From the NCBI GenBank assembly GCA_029204225.1, contig CM055106.1, forward strand, positions 25,193,368 through 25,257,367: a stretch of 64,000 nt of DNA. Reading direction: 5' to 3'. A program made the translations under genes and the position numbers. Numbering within the stretch: position 1 is the first letter of the stretch; every line of letters starts with the position of its first letter. The notes beneath the pieces are model-generated. The model ran no database searches. It was not told where the DNA came from and worked only from the letters and a program-made list of their open reading frames with translations. Origin of the DNA: Diphasiastrum complanatum. Lineage: Eukaryota; Streptophyta; Lycopodiopsida; Lycopodiales; Lycopodiaceae. Shown here one piece after another: positions 10,380-21,285 of this stretch.

Positions 10380-10724
10380 ATGGGTGTTCACTATGATTCG
10401 CCAACCGATACCATTTTGTGGACAGATGCATTGGCAACAGTTGATTGTATGGTTGGGCATACATGTCATCTAGATCCAAATTTTGATTCAGAACCCAACG
10501 AATTACCACCACGAGGATTTACCCTGGACATGCCTATCTCATACGAGGTGAAGATGGTGAATGTAGCATGGTTGTCAATGGAACCCATTCAAGAACCAAT
10601 TGAAGATGATCTAGTTCCTTGTCAACATGCACTTTCTCACGATGAGAAAAAGATATACCCAAGTAAATCTAGTGAAATCATCAATGAAAGTTACAAAGCA
10701 AGTAGCACCACCCTTGCTCTTTGA
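10380..10724 (+). other. Unrecognised open frame shared with the 52.3 kb locus
   Basis: A 114-residue frame of unknown identity. Its segment ILWTDALATVDCMVGHTC and a following LDMPIS have counterparts at 52254-52560 (VHWQEILATIDCMATCNC, then LDMPIT), at similar spacing. Both copies are degenerate outside these blocks. The frame overlaps the end of the minus-strand copia integrase at about 10640, so only the part to about 10600 is meaningful. It is probably a piece of an undescribed repeat rather than a host gene. Confidence 0.4.
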
Positions 10725-11387
10725 AGATGAGAAGTGCACATCCGATTGTATGAGCTCCAATGGATGTGTAGTCTTGATAGAAGACTTTGAAAAAGGCTTC
10801 TTATGAGACTTAGATATGGCACAAGCCTCACATGGCTTGAAATTCTTGGAGATAAGATTAGGCAAGCCAATAGCTTTGGCTTTTTTGACCATGGACACCA
10901 TAGAATTATAGTTAGGATGACCCAACCTTCTATGCCATAGTTCCTCCAAAGACATATGAATAGCAAAAGCACTATCACAAGAGTTAGCATACTCTTTGGG
11001 ATCAAGCTTGTAGATTCCACCATATCTAGACCCAAATGCAAGGATTTCATCATGCTTCTTGATTGTACATGTATCAACATTGAAATTCACATCTAGTCCA
11101 CTATCAAACAATTGCCCAACACTAATAAGATCTTTTGTTAGCTTGGGAACAAAATGTACATTAGACAGAGAAAGAACTTTTGATGAAGAAAGCTTTAAGG
11201 GAATGGTCCCTATGCCTTCAATAGCACACTCATGATCATTTGTTGTGTAGATGGGCTTCTTGGCTCCTTCGTAAGGTGACATGGATGAAAAAGAATACTT
11301 GGAGCTACACATATGTGAGGAAGCTCCACTGTCTATATACCACGAACCATCCTTCTTGAAAGGTGATGAAGAAAAACTCGAGATCAT
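10611..11387 (-). pseudogene. Copia protease, GAG-pre-integrase and integrase N-terminus (element 1)
   Basis: The frame contains the aspartic protease site WYIDSGASSHMC (about 11340), the GAG-pre-integrase domain with the HHCC zinc-binding motif (LWHRRLGHPNYNSM, then CEACAISKSHKKPF), and the first part of the integrase core (ELIQSDVHF and FVTFIDDFTRFTWVYLF), holding the first catalytic Asp. Homology stops at about 10647, followed by about ten unrelated residues. The second Asp and the Glu of the D,D-E triad are missing. Confidence 0.93.
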
Positions 11388-11528
11388 AAGAGATCCCTCT
11401 TCATCACTTGCATGAGCATCTTCCTTCTCTTCATTAGAATTGTTGGCTTGCTTGAATTGACTCTTCTTCTTGAAGCAATTGGTGGCATAATGCCCCTTCT
11501 TGCCACAAAAGAAACACTTGATGTTTTT

Positions 11529-12104
11529 CTACTTCTTCTTGGATGTGGAAGCTTGAGAGGACTCATCCTCATCTCCTTTCTCCTTGGAAATAAGATTGTT
11601 CTTGCTTGAAGAGAATTGGTGTTGATTCTTACTTCTTGTCTTGTGCTTGTCTTTGGTAAAGAGAGCTTTACCATCAATGTTGAGAGACAGTCTCTCCATT
11701 TTCAAGAGTTTATACTCTTGTCTTGATTCTTTAGAAATGAGCACACTTTGGAGTGCTTCCAAACTTGGTAGCTCCTCTGTAATGGCATAACTCTGAACAA
11801 GATTGTCATATTCCTCCTTTAACCCATTAAGTTTGACTTGAACAGGTTCATTTTGGTTGATAGAGTCTCCTATGCATGACAATTCTCTATGGAGGTCTTT
11901 AACTCTCATTACGTAGGCTGAAGCACATTCATCACTTATCTGTACACTTTGAAAAATTTGGTTTCTTAGTGTTAGAAGTCTAGAAGTATTTCTTGCCTCA
12001 TAGATAGACTTGAGAGTATCCCAAGCATCTTTGGCATTAGTACAAGCACCAATTCCTCTTAAGATGTCATTTGAGACATTCATCTTAATATAATGTAGAG
12101 CCAT
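11529..12104 (-). pseudogene. Copia gag (element 1)
   Basis: 191 residues beginning MALHYIKMNVSNDILRGIG, with the gag landmarks AWDTLKSIYEARNTSRLLTL and NGLKEEYDNLVQSYAI, followed by a Lys-rich tail. A single TAG at 11529-11531 separates it from the CCHC knuckle (CFFCGKKGHYATNC, about 11475-11520) and the protease, which continue in the same frame. Upstream of the Met the frame continues for about 15 codons (EIPKYKKRAR), so the true start is probably further 5'. Gag would form the virus-like particle. Confidence 0.92.
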
Positions 12105-13018
12105 CCTGGCTCTCTTTTTGTACTTTGGAATTTCTTGAGGAATTTGAGGTTCTTCTTAAATGCCAAGTACAATATCCATCACATATTGTAGTATTAAGAT
12201 AGATTCCATTCTAACCTTCCAAATTGAGTAATTGGAGGTTGACAATCTTTCACTTGCTTCTAATAGAAAGACACTCGTTGAAGTCATAAAGAATGATGGA
12301 AATCACAAAAGATGGATGAAAGAATTGCTTTTCTTCTCACTACAGGAACCAATCAAGGGTACAGAACCAAATCCTATGTAAGACTTAGCAAAAAACTGTG
12401 AGATAGATCTCACTAGCTTGACAATCTCTCTAAAACAAGATTTGAATCATCAAAAAAGATGAAGTATGGCAAAAGTTATGGTTCTTTGAATTTTACACAT
12501 GTGAAATATTTCAGAAATGTCAAATTGACTCAGATACAATCTAACAATTTGCCTAGAACCTATAAGTTTTGTCTAAATCACATATAGATGAGATTGTGTA
12601 GCTTCTGAATGATTTTTGTGATCATTCAAGCAATAAATGACATGTACACATGATTTGCCACAGGTCTACGCGCCCTACCTATGACTCTTCAAAAGCTTAT
12701 AGCTTCTGATTGGCTTATCCAACTGTCATGATTCAAATTGCATCAGATTCTACCATTTCTAGCTTTCTAGTGGGCTAATTTCCTTGAAATTTGGATCTAA
12801 GGTGAGAGAGAACCACCAATCTGAAAATGGGCGGATTTCACACGTGCCAGCACCTGAAATTCCGTACAGTATCTGTTCTGGCCCATTCAATGTGGTTTGA
12901 AGCTCAGAATCACAAGAAAACTGCAAACTAGCTAGAAGGTAGAATCTAGACAATTCTAGCTTGAAATCTGATCAGATCTACAAACTTTTTGATTAGATTT
13001 GCTTGTAGAACTTAGGTA

Positions 13019-13031
13019 GGCTCTGATACCA
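13019..13031 (-). other. Primer-binding site for initiator tRNA-Met (element 1)
   Basis: The reverse complement of 13019-13031 reads TGGTATCAGAGCC, the standard plant LTR-retrotransposon site complementary to the 3' end of initiator tRNA-Met. It follows directly after the CA end of the 5' LTR. Confidence 0.92.
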
Positions 13032-13550
13032 TGCTGAATTCACACGTGTGGGATGCCCTACACATGTATTTTTGATCTCCTAAGCACAATAACACCATAA
13101 AGATCAGACTAGCATTGGTTGTCAATAGGAAAGCTGATCATACAAGCAATATTATTATGTTACAAGCAAAATCTATCAACAAAACATAAGACAAAGCATC
13201 ATAAATGCCTCTACTCGACTAGAGAGAGAAAATAGAAGGTACAAAACTCGTGGAGAGAGAGAGAGGGCACAAAAGAGCTTGTCTCCAAATTTGCATTACA
13301 CACAAATTTCATCATTTCTCAATGAGAGTACATCACATATATATAGATCCATGGACTCTCTCCTACTTTGAGTTGAATTGGAGTTGTGGATCCACCTCTC
13401 AAACTATCTAGACTTATGCAAGCCACCTCACTATGTCTAATTGTGCCACAAAGTCTTTTCATGCATTAAATGTGGCATGTAAAGTACAAATGGCAATTCC
13501 TATGGTAGCTCGAGTTTCTACTTCTACCTACCTTGAATATTTTGTTCTAA
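13032..13550 (-). repeat. 5' LTR of copia element 1 (left limit firm, right limit approximate)
   Basis: On the minus strand the LTR ends CACACGTGTGAATTCAGCA next to the primer-binding site. A TATATATA box lies at about 13338-13346. The far end is somewhere before the Ty3 RNase H fragment starting near 13560; no paired LTR is present to fix it. Confidence 0.65.
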
Positions 13551-13855
13551 GATGGGTCTTTACTAAGCCAAAAGAGCTCAATTCATCTTTGGCATTTTTA
13601 GGACCCATACTCACAACATTAGATAGTTTTTTCAATATTTTGACAAGCTTTCCAAAAGCTAGAAGAAGCACTTATATCGGCGCCAATATTATGAACTCTC
13701 AATGGACAATTGAGTTTCATGTGCATACCGATGCATCACAGTATGCCATAGGAGTGATTTTTAACCAACCAAGCAAGTACAAGAAAGATTTTTCCATTGG
13801 ATTTGCCAGTCAACAATTCAATGACGCTGAAATCAACTATTCAATGATTGAATGA
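13433..13855 (+). pseudogene. Ty3 RT/RNase H fragment
   Basis: From about residue 43 the frame follows Ty3 RT connection and RNase H: RWVFTKPKELNSSLAFLGPI, then HTDASQYAIGVIFNQ (first RNase H Asp) and the QQFNDAEINYSMIE block (with the catalytic Glu). A TGA at about 13853 interrupts it just before EALTMVFAVKKFCHYL, which continues in frame to about 14000. The first 42 residues come from the neighbouring LTR. Confidence 0.88.
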
Positions 13856-15565
13856 GAAGCCTTAACAATGGTCTTTGCAGTGAAAAAGTTTTGCCATTAT
13901 CTTATGGTGACACACTTTGCATTCGACATTGATCATCAACCCTTGTTGTACCTAGTTAACAAAATCTACAACACAGGGAGAATCACTAGATGATTACTCT
14001 TGTTGCTAGAGTTCAATTTTTGCATAGTGGTAAGTAAGGGCAAGCATCATTACATGGAGGATCACGTGTCCCAAATAAAATCAACATAGAAGAATCCTCA
14101 AGATGATGATGAGCTACCAGATGCAGCTTCATTCTACGTGAATGTTGTACCCGATTGGGATGCGGACATAGTTGAATATTTAATGCAAGGCCAACTTGAT
14201 CGGTCATTATCCAAGGTGGAACAGTGGAAGTTGTCCTTAAAGCTAGACCATATCAGTTGATTGTCGGCCAATTATATCGACGAGGGGTAGACAACATCAT
14301 TCGATGATGCATCCTGCTCATGAAACAAGTTAGATCATGTTCCTCTTGCATGAAGCAATGGGAGGTGGAAACTTTGCAACGGCTACTGGTGGCCAACAAT
14401 GCATAACAATATTAAGCAACACTATCTAGCGGATCACCTCGCACTAATACACAATGTACCTGAGAGTAGAGGCGTAGATGACGAACTCTTTGGTGCCATA
14501 CTATTCCATATTGATGTCGTTCGAGAATGGACAACCGATATAGTTGGATATCTTATGTTAGGACGTCCTCCCCTAGAGATGAACAAAGTGGAGCGACACT
14601 TGTAAATAAATCTGCTCCCTATACGTTGATAGCAAGACAACTATATCACATGTATAATGATGGAATTATACGTCGATGTGTCCTAATGCACAAAGTGCTC
14701 CAAGTAGTGAGTATCGCCCATGAAAGAATAGGCAGGGAGCATTTCGACACCGAAGCTACTAGCAGAAAAGTACTACAACATGGGCTATGGTGGCCAACCA
14801 TGCTCAAGGATATTCATTATCAGGTTCAGAGGTGTGACGTCATGTGCCAAAGGTTCAATAGAATCCAAGAAAATGATAGAATGTCGTTATGACCTCTTGG
14901 CTTAGATGCCATTTGAGAAATGGGGCATTGACTATGTCGACCCTATTCACTCGGCTCTACGAGGTTCCCAAGCTCGATATATCATCGTAGCCACAAACTA
15001 CCTAACCAAATGGATCAAAGCCAAGGCAGTGAGAAAAGCATATGCTAACTCCACTGCCAAATTCCTATATGAAAACATCCTTGTTCATTTTGGTTGTCCA
15101 CTAGAACTCGTGAGTGATCACAGATTTCACTTTCTATACAAAATTGTCATTCACTTGTTCTCCTTGTATCTGGTTTTCCATTAAAAAAAAAGTATTTCAT
15201 ACCTCCCTGCAACGGACAAACAAAATTCTCAAACAAGATCTCTGTAGTATTATCATGAAAAAGATGGAGGCCACACACTCATATTGGGGACATAAGTTTT
15301 GTGCAGCACTATGGGCGCTTCCAAGATGGGCATGCAAGGTAAGCACTAGGAAAATGTCATTTCAGAAGTAATGCCCACTGAGTTTGTTTTTCTGAGTCTG
15401 AGAGTTGCCATTGTCGAGCACTTGAGTACAAAGGAATCTACCAAACAGAGACTCCAGAATCTCCTCCAACTCCATGAGACTCGCTTCCTAGCCCTCCATA
15501 CATTAGCCATGGAGAAGCAATGGAGAAATTCCTAGCATGATCATAATATCAAGACCAAGGATAAG
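13560..15565 (+). mobile_element. Decayed Ty3/gypsy fragment (RT end, RNase H, integrase) with an internal repeated segment
   Basis: In order: RT thumb/RNase H (13575-14000, with HTDASQYAIGVIFNQ and FASQQFNDAEINYS), then the integrase zinc-finger approach (about 14070-14390), then a second diverged copy of that same approach (about 14470-14700), the H2C2 region and integrase core (LQHGLWWPTMLKDIHYQVQ, then MPFEKWGIDYVDPIH, 14770-15180), and an integrase C-terminal region (about 15350-15530, HETRFLALHTLAMEKQ). Stops and frameshifts occur throughout. It is cut by, or joined to, the copia element near 15565. Confidence 0.88.
14906..15184 (+). pseudogene. Ty3 integrase core fragment
   Basis: The frame begins MPFEKWGIDYVDPIHSA, matching the first catalytic Asp region, with YLTKWIKAKAVRKA and FGCPLELVSDH (second Asp region) further on. 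It breaks at about 15140, and the third acidic residue is missing. Confidence 0.88.
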
Positions 15566-15867
15566 GCTAGTTCCCATATGTCTAGTTCTAGGAACTCTTT
15601 CACTAATCTCATGCCATATCTAGGTGCAAAATGATCAATCTATACTACTAATGATGTAGAGTGTAGAATTGAAGAAATAGGTAGTATTCCACTGCATGCA
15701 TCATCATCAAAATCTTTTTGCTTACATGATGTACTTTATGTACCTAGATTGACCAAGAATCTCATTAGTGTAGGACAGTTGTTAGATAGTGGATTGGATG
15801 TCAAGTTGACAAGTGTATAATCTCAAGAGAAAATGAAGTTATTGCTAGCGGATCTAGAATTGGTAAG

Positions 15868-17119
15868 TTGTACAAACTAGATTCTAGGGAGAGTGCTAAC
15901 ATTTTAGATATTGCTTATGAGAGACCAAGGTTCTTCAGGATGATCTGTGCCACAAGAGATTGGGTCATCCCAATTTCAAAGCCATGCGATCTATGGTCAA
16001 GGAAGGAAAAGTTGTTGGACTACCAAAGACACTGTCAAAAGAGCTTCCACCTTGTGAAGATTGTGTGCTGGCAAAATCACACAGAAGGCCTTTTCCTAGA
16101 TCAAGCATCAAAACAAAGCAACCATTTGAACTAGTGCACTCTGATGTTCATTTCTCATCAACTAAGAGCAAAGGAGGAGCAAACTACTTTGTTTCCTTTG
16201 TAGATGATCATACAAGATATTCTTGGATCTATATGTTGTCTTCAAAAGCCATGGTCGATGATGTTTTTCTTACTTTCAAAGCTTATGTAGAAAAGCAGTT
16301 TTCTTTTAAGTTGAAAGCTTTGAAAGTGATAGTGGAGGAGAATACACTTCCAATAAGTTTAAAGACTTTTGTGAGAGAGAAGGCATTCAAAGAGAGTTTG
16401 CTTGTTCATATACTCCTCAGCAAAATGGATTTGCTGAGAGAAAAAATAGAACTTTGTGTGAATGTGCAAAAGCCATTAGTCTAGAAGCTTCTCTGCCTAA
16501 AGAATTTTGGGGAGAGGCAGTTGCATGTGCAAACTATCCTTGTAATAGGCTTCCAAATCTTGCAATAGGAGGAAAAACACCATTTGAGATGTTGTATAAG
16601 AAAAAGCCTAAGGTAGATTTTGTTAGGATTTTTGGCTGTGTATGCTTTGCGAATGTGCCTCTAGAAACTAGGAAGAAGGAAGATCCTAGTGCAGTTAAAG
16701 GAATTTTTGTAGGATATGCATCCACTAAAAAATCATACAAAGTATATCTTCCTTCTACTGACAAGAATATTGCAAGTAGAGATGTGATCTTCCATGAAGA
16801 TCAGAAGTTTAACTTGGATGATGCACAGATCAAGGAGTCTCATGCAAGATCAATCATCAATCTTGATGCTGCTCAAGAGGTGGTGATTGCGAGGCTTGAG
16901 GAGGAGCAAATTCAAGCTACCACACCAAGAAGATCTACACGAGCAATATCTGAGCCAAGGAGGCTCACATATGATGAAGAAGGAGGGCAAGTGGAAGGTG
17001 AAACTTCCTATCATGCTCTCTTCATATCAGATGAAGAGCAGAAGAGCCTAAAGATGTCCAAGAAGCCCTTCAATCCAAGATGTGGGTTGAGGCAATCACC
17101 CAAGAGTTTGAAGCCTTGA
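15868..17119 (+). pseudogene. Copia GAG-pre-integrase and integrase, frameshifted
   Basis: Two overlapping frames hold the zinc-binding GHPNFKAMRSMVKEG...CEDCVLAKSHRRPF block, the core start (HSDVHFSSTKSKGGANYFVS then VDDHTRYSWIYML), a degenerate middle (16330-16450) and, in the next frame from 16454, the post-core region (KEFWGEAVACANYPCNRLP, then IFGCVCFANVPLETRKKED and IASRDVIFHEDQ). A frame change at about 16450 links them. The acidic linker to RT (EEQIQATTPRRSTR) is present. Confidence 0.9.
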
Positions 17120-18301
17120 TGTCAAATAACACATGGGAGCTTGTGGATCCACCAAACAACATGCATGTGATTGGATGTAAGTGGGTATTTAGAATCAAGT
17201 ATAATCATGATGGATCTATCAATAAGTATAAAGCAAGACTTTGTGCCAAAGGCTACTCACAAATCAAAGGTCTTGATTATGAAGACACCTTTGCACTAGT
17301 TGCAAAGATGGTAACAATTTGAATACTTAGGTGATGAATCAAAAGTTTGTCTTTTGTTCAAAAGTCTCTATGGACTGAAACAAGCAGTTGAAGAAACTAA
17401 GCATGCACTTGGTACTAAGTTTAAGATGCATGACTTAGGAGTTCTTCACTATATTCTTGGTCTTGAAATAGATTTTTTGAAAGGTCATGCATTTATAAGC
17501 CAAAGTAGATATGCACTTTCCATGCTCAAGAAATTCCAGATGGAAAATTCTGAAGGCATAGATACACCTATGGAGCACACTATAAAAGTTCCTATGAAAG
17601 ATGATGAAAAATCCTTTGAGGACATCACTCTTTATAGGAGTCTTATTGGCTCACTTATATGGATAACTGTGACTAAGCCTGATCTAAGCTTTTGTGTTCA
17701 TAAGCTAAGTCAATCTCCAAAGTTATATAACTGGAAGTTGGCTAAAAGAATCTTGAGGTATATATCTTCTACCTTAGATTATGGATTATTCTACAAGGGA
17801 GAAGATCTGACTTTGATTGCTTTTTCAGATTCAGATTTTGCAGGAGACAGATTGGATAGAAAATCCACCAGTGCTTACACTATATTTCTTGGAGAGAACT
17901 TGGTTTCTTGGCTATCAAAGAAGCAGACAACTATTTCCTTATCATCCTGTGAAGTTGAGTACGAATCTCTTACAACCACACCAAAGGAGATTTTATGGAT
18001 CAAAAGGCTACTTTTGGAGCTAAAGTGTTATGTCGATGAAGATCTTCCAATTACCAAGAATGACAACATTTCTGCTCAAGCTCTTGCAAATAACCCAGTT
18101 TTCCATGCAAGGAGCAAACACATTGAAGTAGCTCATCATTTTGTAAGAGAAAAAGTCATTGGGAGAGAGATCTTACTAGAGCATGTTGATTCTACAAATT
18201 GTGTTGTAGATTTTCTCACCAAGCCACTACTCAAGAATGTCTTTATCAAGATGAGGTCTAATCTTGGCCTAAATTCGAAATCTATGTTGATAGAAACATA
18301 A
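17080..18301 (+). pseudogene. Copia RT and RNase H with catalytic region deleted
   Basis: The RT starts normally (NNTWELVDPPNN, CKWVFRIKYNHDGSI, YKARLCAKGYSQIKGL, 17125-17310). The frame then breaks, YGLKQA follows at about 17368, and it jumps at once to EETKHALGTKFKMHDLGVLH. The segments normally holding MDVKSAFLNG and the YVDD box are gone. The RNase H is complete and open (FSDSDFAGDRLDRKSTSAYT, SSCEVEYESLT, NDNISAQALANNPVFHARSK). The last codons precede a TAA at 18299. Confidence 0.92.
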
Positions 18302-18310
18302 ATTTTAGGA

Positions 18311-19775
18311 GTGTGAAGATTATTAAAGTATTATCTTCCTATCTCGAGTTTGGGGCCATGCCCATGGTTATTTCCACTAAATTTCATGTTGTACATAAAA
18401 GGTATGTGAATTGAGCACATAACCTTCTAGTACAGGTCGGATTTGAGTTAGGTAGATTCAATTTCAATGACATGCAGAAGTTTAGATAGCATGCAATGTC
18501 ATACTGTATGCATGCAAGCCACATGCAATCAGTGCATGCAACATGCAAAGTGGTTTTTGTGATCTACACATGTCTAGGCAGTTTTGTGAGTTGACATGCA
18601 GTACATGCAACATCCATGGATGCAGTTACACATGTGGATCTTTGGTAGGTGAATTAGTTCAGTTAAGTGGACTTTCCATGCAACTCCACTGTAGGAATTC
18701 GAGTCTCTCTCATGTAGAGAAAGCTTGGCATGTTTTGCCATATTGTGAATAATGAGATTTTGGTGTTTTGGACTCATTCTCTCTCTACCCGAGTTTTCCA
18801 TCATTGATTTTATTTCTCTACTCGAGAGCAGGCTGTTTTTCCCATACTGAGCACTTAGAATTATTTCTGACATTCAATTCTCATAGTGAGAAGTTAAATT
18901 TTTTCATCTGATGTATGCCATTGTGCTCTTGTCATAGATTTTTCAAGTATACTGTTCTCTGATCAATCTTGTGCAATCACAACACCTCAGTAAGATCCTG
19001 TAGGGTGTGTGGTGAAGTTCACACGTGCTAAAAACTTCACAACCATGTGAACTTTTTAGCATGTGTGAACTTCACCACACACCTTATAGGATCTTACTGA
19101 GATGTTGTGATTGCATAAGATTGATCAAAGAACAGATTACTTGAAAAATCTAAGGCAAGAGCACAATGGCATACGACAGACTGAAAAAACTAACTTCTCA
19201 CTATGAGGAATCAATGTCAGAAATGATTCTAAGTGCTCAGTATAGGAAAAACAGGCTGCTCTTGGGTAGAGAGAGAAAATATACACTAGAAAACTTGGGT
19301 AGAGAGAGAATGAGTCCAAAATGCCAAAATCTCAATATTCACAACATGGCAAAACATGCCAAGGTTTCCCTACATCAAAGTGGCTTGAGTTCCTACAGTG
19401 GAGTTGCATGGAAAGTCCACTTAACTTAGTTAACTCAACTAACAGGGATCCACATGTGTAACTGCATGCATGGATATTGCATATATTGCATGTCAACTCT
19501 CAAAACTGCCTAGACATGTGTAGATCATGAAAACCACTTTGCATGTTGCATGCACTGATTGCATGTGGCTTGCATGCACACTGGATGACATTGCATGCCA
19601 TCTAAACTTTTGCATGACATCAAATTTGAATCTACCTAACTCAAACTCGACCTATTCTAGAAGGTTATGTGCTCAATTCACATATCTTTATGTACAAACA
19701 AAGTTTACAATGGAAATATCATGGGTATGGCCCCAAAACTCGAGATAGGAAGATATTATTTTACTAATCTTCACA
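18311..19775. repeat. Large inverted repeat, about 720-bp arms with an 18-bp centre
   Basis: The left arm (18311-19034) and right arm (19053-19775) are reverse complements with roughly 90% agreement by eye. Landmarks: GTGTGAAGATTATTAAAG at 18311 pairs with the region ending CTAATCTTCACAAC near 19775; CAGTAAGATCCTGTAGG pairs with CCTTATAGGATCTTACTG; the innermost AAGTTCACACGTGCTAAAAA pairs with TTTTTAGCATGTGTGAACTT. The left arm starts at the exact position expected for the 3' LTR of the plus-strand copia element, so the arms are probably two LTR copies arranged tail to tail. Small frames inside are by-products. Many CATGCA motifs lie in both outer parts (18470-18620 and 19460-19620). Confidence 0.93.
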
Positions 19776-20124
19776 ACATGCATGCATCTCTACCTACTTT
19801 TACCAAGTGTCAAATTCTAAACTAGAATTGAACAAATCACCATGCATGTGTCCAATTCACTTTGTGCATGCCTTGCATGTCACTATGGAACACTTACAAC
19901 CATTGCATGTGATATGTCACGAGTTTCTACAAGCCTATCATTGACATTTCTATGTCTACATTCTATATGCAAGTTGTATATGACCAACTAGACTTCAAGA
20001 AACCATGTAGCTCGAGTTTCTTCTAGGAAAAATTTGGCATTTACAATATGAAACATTATATACACATAGAAAAAACTTTTGCCAAAGCCTAAAGTCAAGA
20101 TAGATGATTTTTCATTTTTCAACA
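19776..20124 (-). repeat. Partial 3' LTR of copia element 2
   Basis: On the minus strand, the polypurine AGGAGGAG just after the RNase H stop is followed by TGTTGAAAAATG at 20124, the expected LTR start. The LTR runs down to at least 19776, where it meets the inverted repeat. It is rich in GCATGC/CATGCA. No second copy is in the window, so its true length is unknown. Confidence 0.6.
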
Positions 20125-20142
20125 CTCCTCCTAAAAATTAAT

Positions 20143-21285
20143 CTATGTTGACTTAAACATGGATCTTGGAATTACTCCAAGATTGGCTCTATGCTTGATG
20201 AAGGAATTTTTGCCCAAAGGTTTGGTGAGCAAATCTGTAATACAAGATGATGTGTTGATGTGCTCCAAGTAGATTTCCCCTCCAATGAGCTTCTCTCTTA
20301 TGAAGTGATGTGCAACTTCGATGTGTTTGCTCCTTGCATGAAATATTGGATTGTTGGCAAGGGCTTGTGCTGAAATATTGTCACACATTATCAATGGTAG
20401 ATCATCTTCCTTGATAGTCTTTAGCTCCAAAAGCAACCTCTTGATCCAAAGCACTTCTTTTGTTGTAGTAGTAAGTGCCTTATATTCAGCTTCACAAGAT
20501 GAGAGTGATATGGTATCTTGCTTTTTGGAAAGCCAAGATATTAAATTTTCTCCGAGGTATATGACATATGCACTTCTAGATTTTCGATCTACTTTATCAC
20601 TAGCAAAATCCGAGTCAGAATAGCCAACAATAGAAAGATCTTCACTTTTATATAACAAACCATAATCATAGGTTGAAGATATGTACCTAAGTACTCTTTT
20701 GGCCATTTTCCAATGGTGAATAGTAGGATTTTGCATAGCTTGGCTCAACTTATGAACACTAAAACTTACAGCAGGCCTAGTTATGGTGAGCCAAATTAAG
20801 GAGCCTATAAGACTCCTAAAAAGAGTGATGTCCACGAAGGATCTTTCATCACCTTTGTTAGGGTCTTTTACAATTTGCTCCATAGGAGTATCAATACTCT
20901 TACAATCTAGCATATTGAACGTTTTTAACATTGAAAGAGCATACTTGAATTGACAAACAAAAGCTTTTTCAATATGGAAGTCAATCTCTAATCCTAAGAT
21001 GTAATGAATTTTTCCAAGATCTTGCATCTTGAATTCTCTTCCAAGTGCAATTTTGGCTTCTTCAACTAAATTGATACAACTTCTTGTTAGGATAATATCA
21101 TCAACATAAATTAGAAGAATGACAATATCACTATCATAGAACTTGACATACAAGGAAGGATCATAATTACTAAGATTGAATCCTAGTGAGATAAGAAAAG
21201 TGTTAAGTCGAGAATACCATGATCTTGGTGCTTGCTTTAGTCCATAAGAGCAAACAAACTTTGGTCTTGTCTTGGATGAACCCAA
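20143..21285 (-). pseudogene. Copia RT (C-terminal half) and RNase H, open frame
   Basis: 380 residues: CSYGLKQAPRSWYSRLNTFL, the catalytic box ILLIYVDDIILT (residues about 56-67), the thumb region (DLGKIHYILGLEID), LFRSLIGSLIWLTITRP, then the RNase H blocks GYSDSDFASDKVDRKSRSAY, SSCEAEYKALTTTTKE and CDNISAQALANNPIFHARSK. All active-site acids visible in the family are kept. The N-terminal RT (21290-21600) lies in other frames with a stop near 21500. Confidence 0.94.

Larger units (their letters stand above)
10640..13031 (-). mobile_element. Truncated copia element 1 (5' UTR, gag, protease, integrase start)
   Basis: On the minus strand, reading down from the primer-binding site at 13031: about 860 bp of leader, gag (to 11529), zinc knuckle, protease, GAG-pre-integrase and the start of the integrase core. 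It is cut at about 10647 inside the core, and everything 3' (RT, RNase H, 3' LTR) is missing. It belongs to the same lineage as the elements at 15.6-18.3 kb and 20.1-23.9 kb. Confidence 0.92.
15566..18301 (+). mobile_element. Copia element (+), 5'-truncated within the protease, RT internally deleted
   Basis: Begins abruptly at the SSHM block of the protease (about 15570), then GAG-pre-integrase, integrase, RT, RNase H and a stop at 18299. A PPT-like AGGAG lies at 18308-18311, followed by a TG that would start the 3' LTR. Same lineage as the minus-strand elements on either side. Two internal deletions in RT remove the catalytic centre (17312-17390). Confidence 0.92.

Noticed and set aside
14700-14715. 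TAGTGAGT as the opposite end of the CACTA-like terminus at 8159
   Set aside because: It lies inside a conserved Ty3 integrase fragment 6.5 kb away, in sequence that reads as protein, so it is chance.
18574-19429. Two similar small proteins on opposite strands (about 99 and 87 residues)
   Set aside because: They are the two arms of the inverted repeat read in mirror image, so similarity is expected without any gene.
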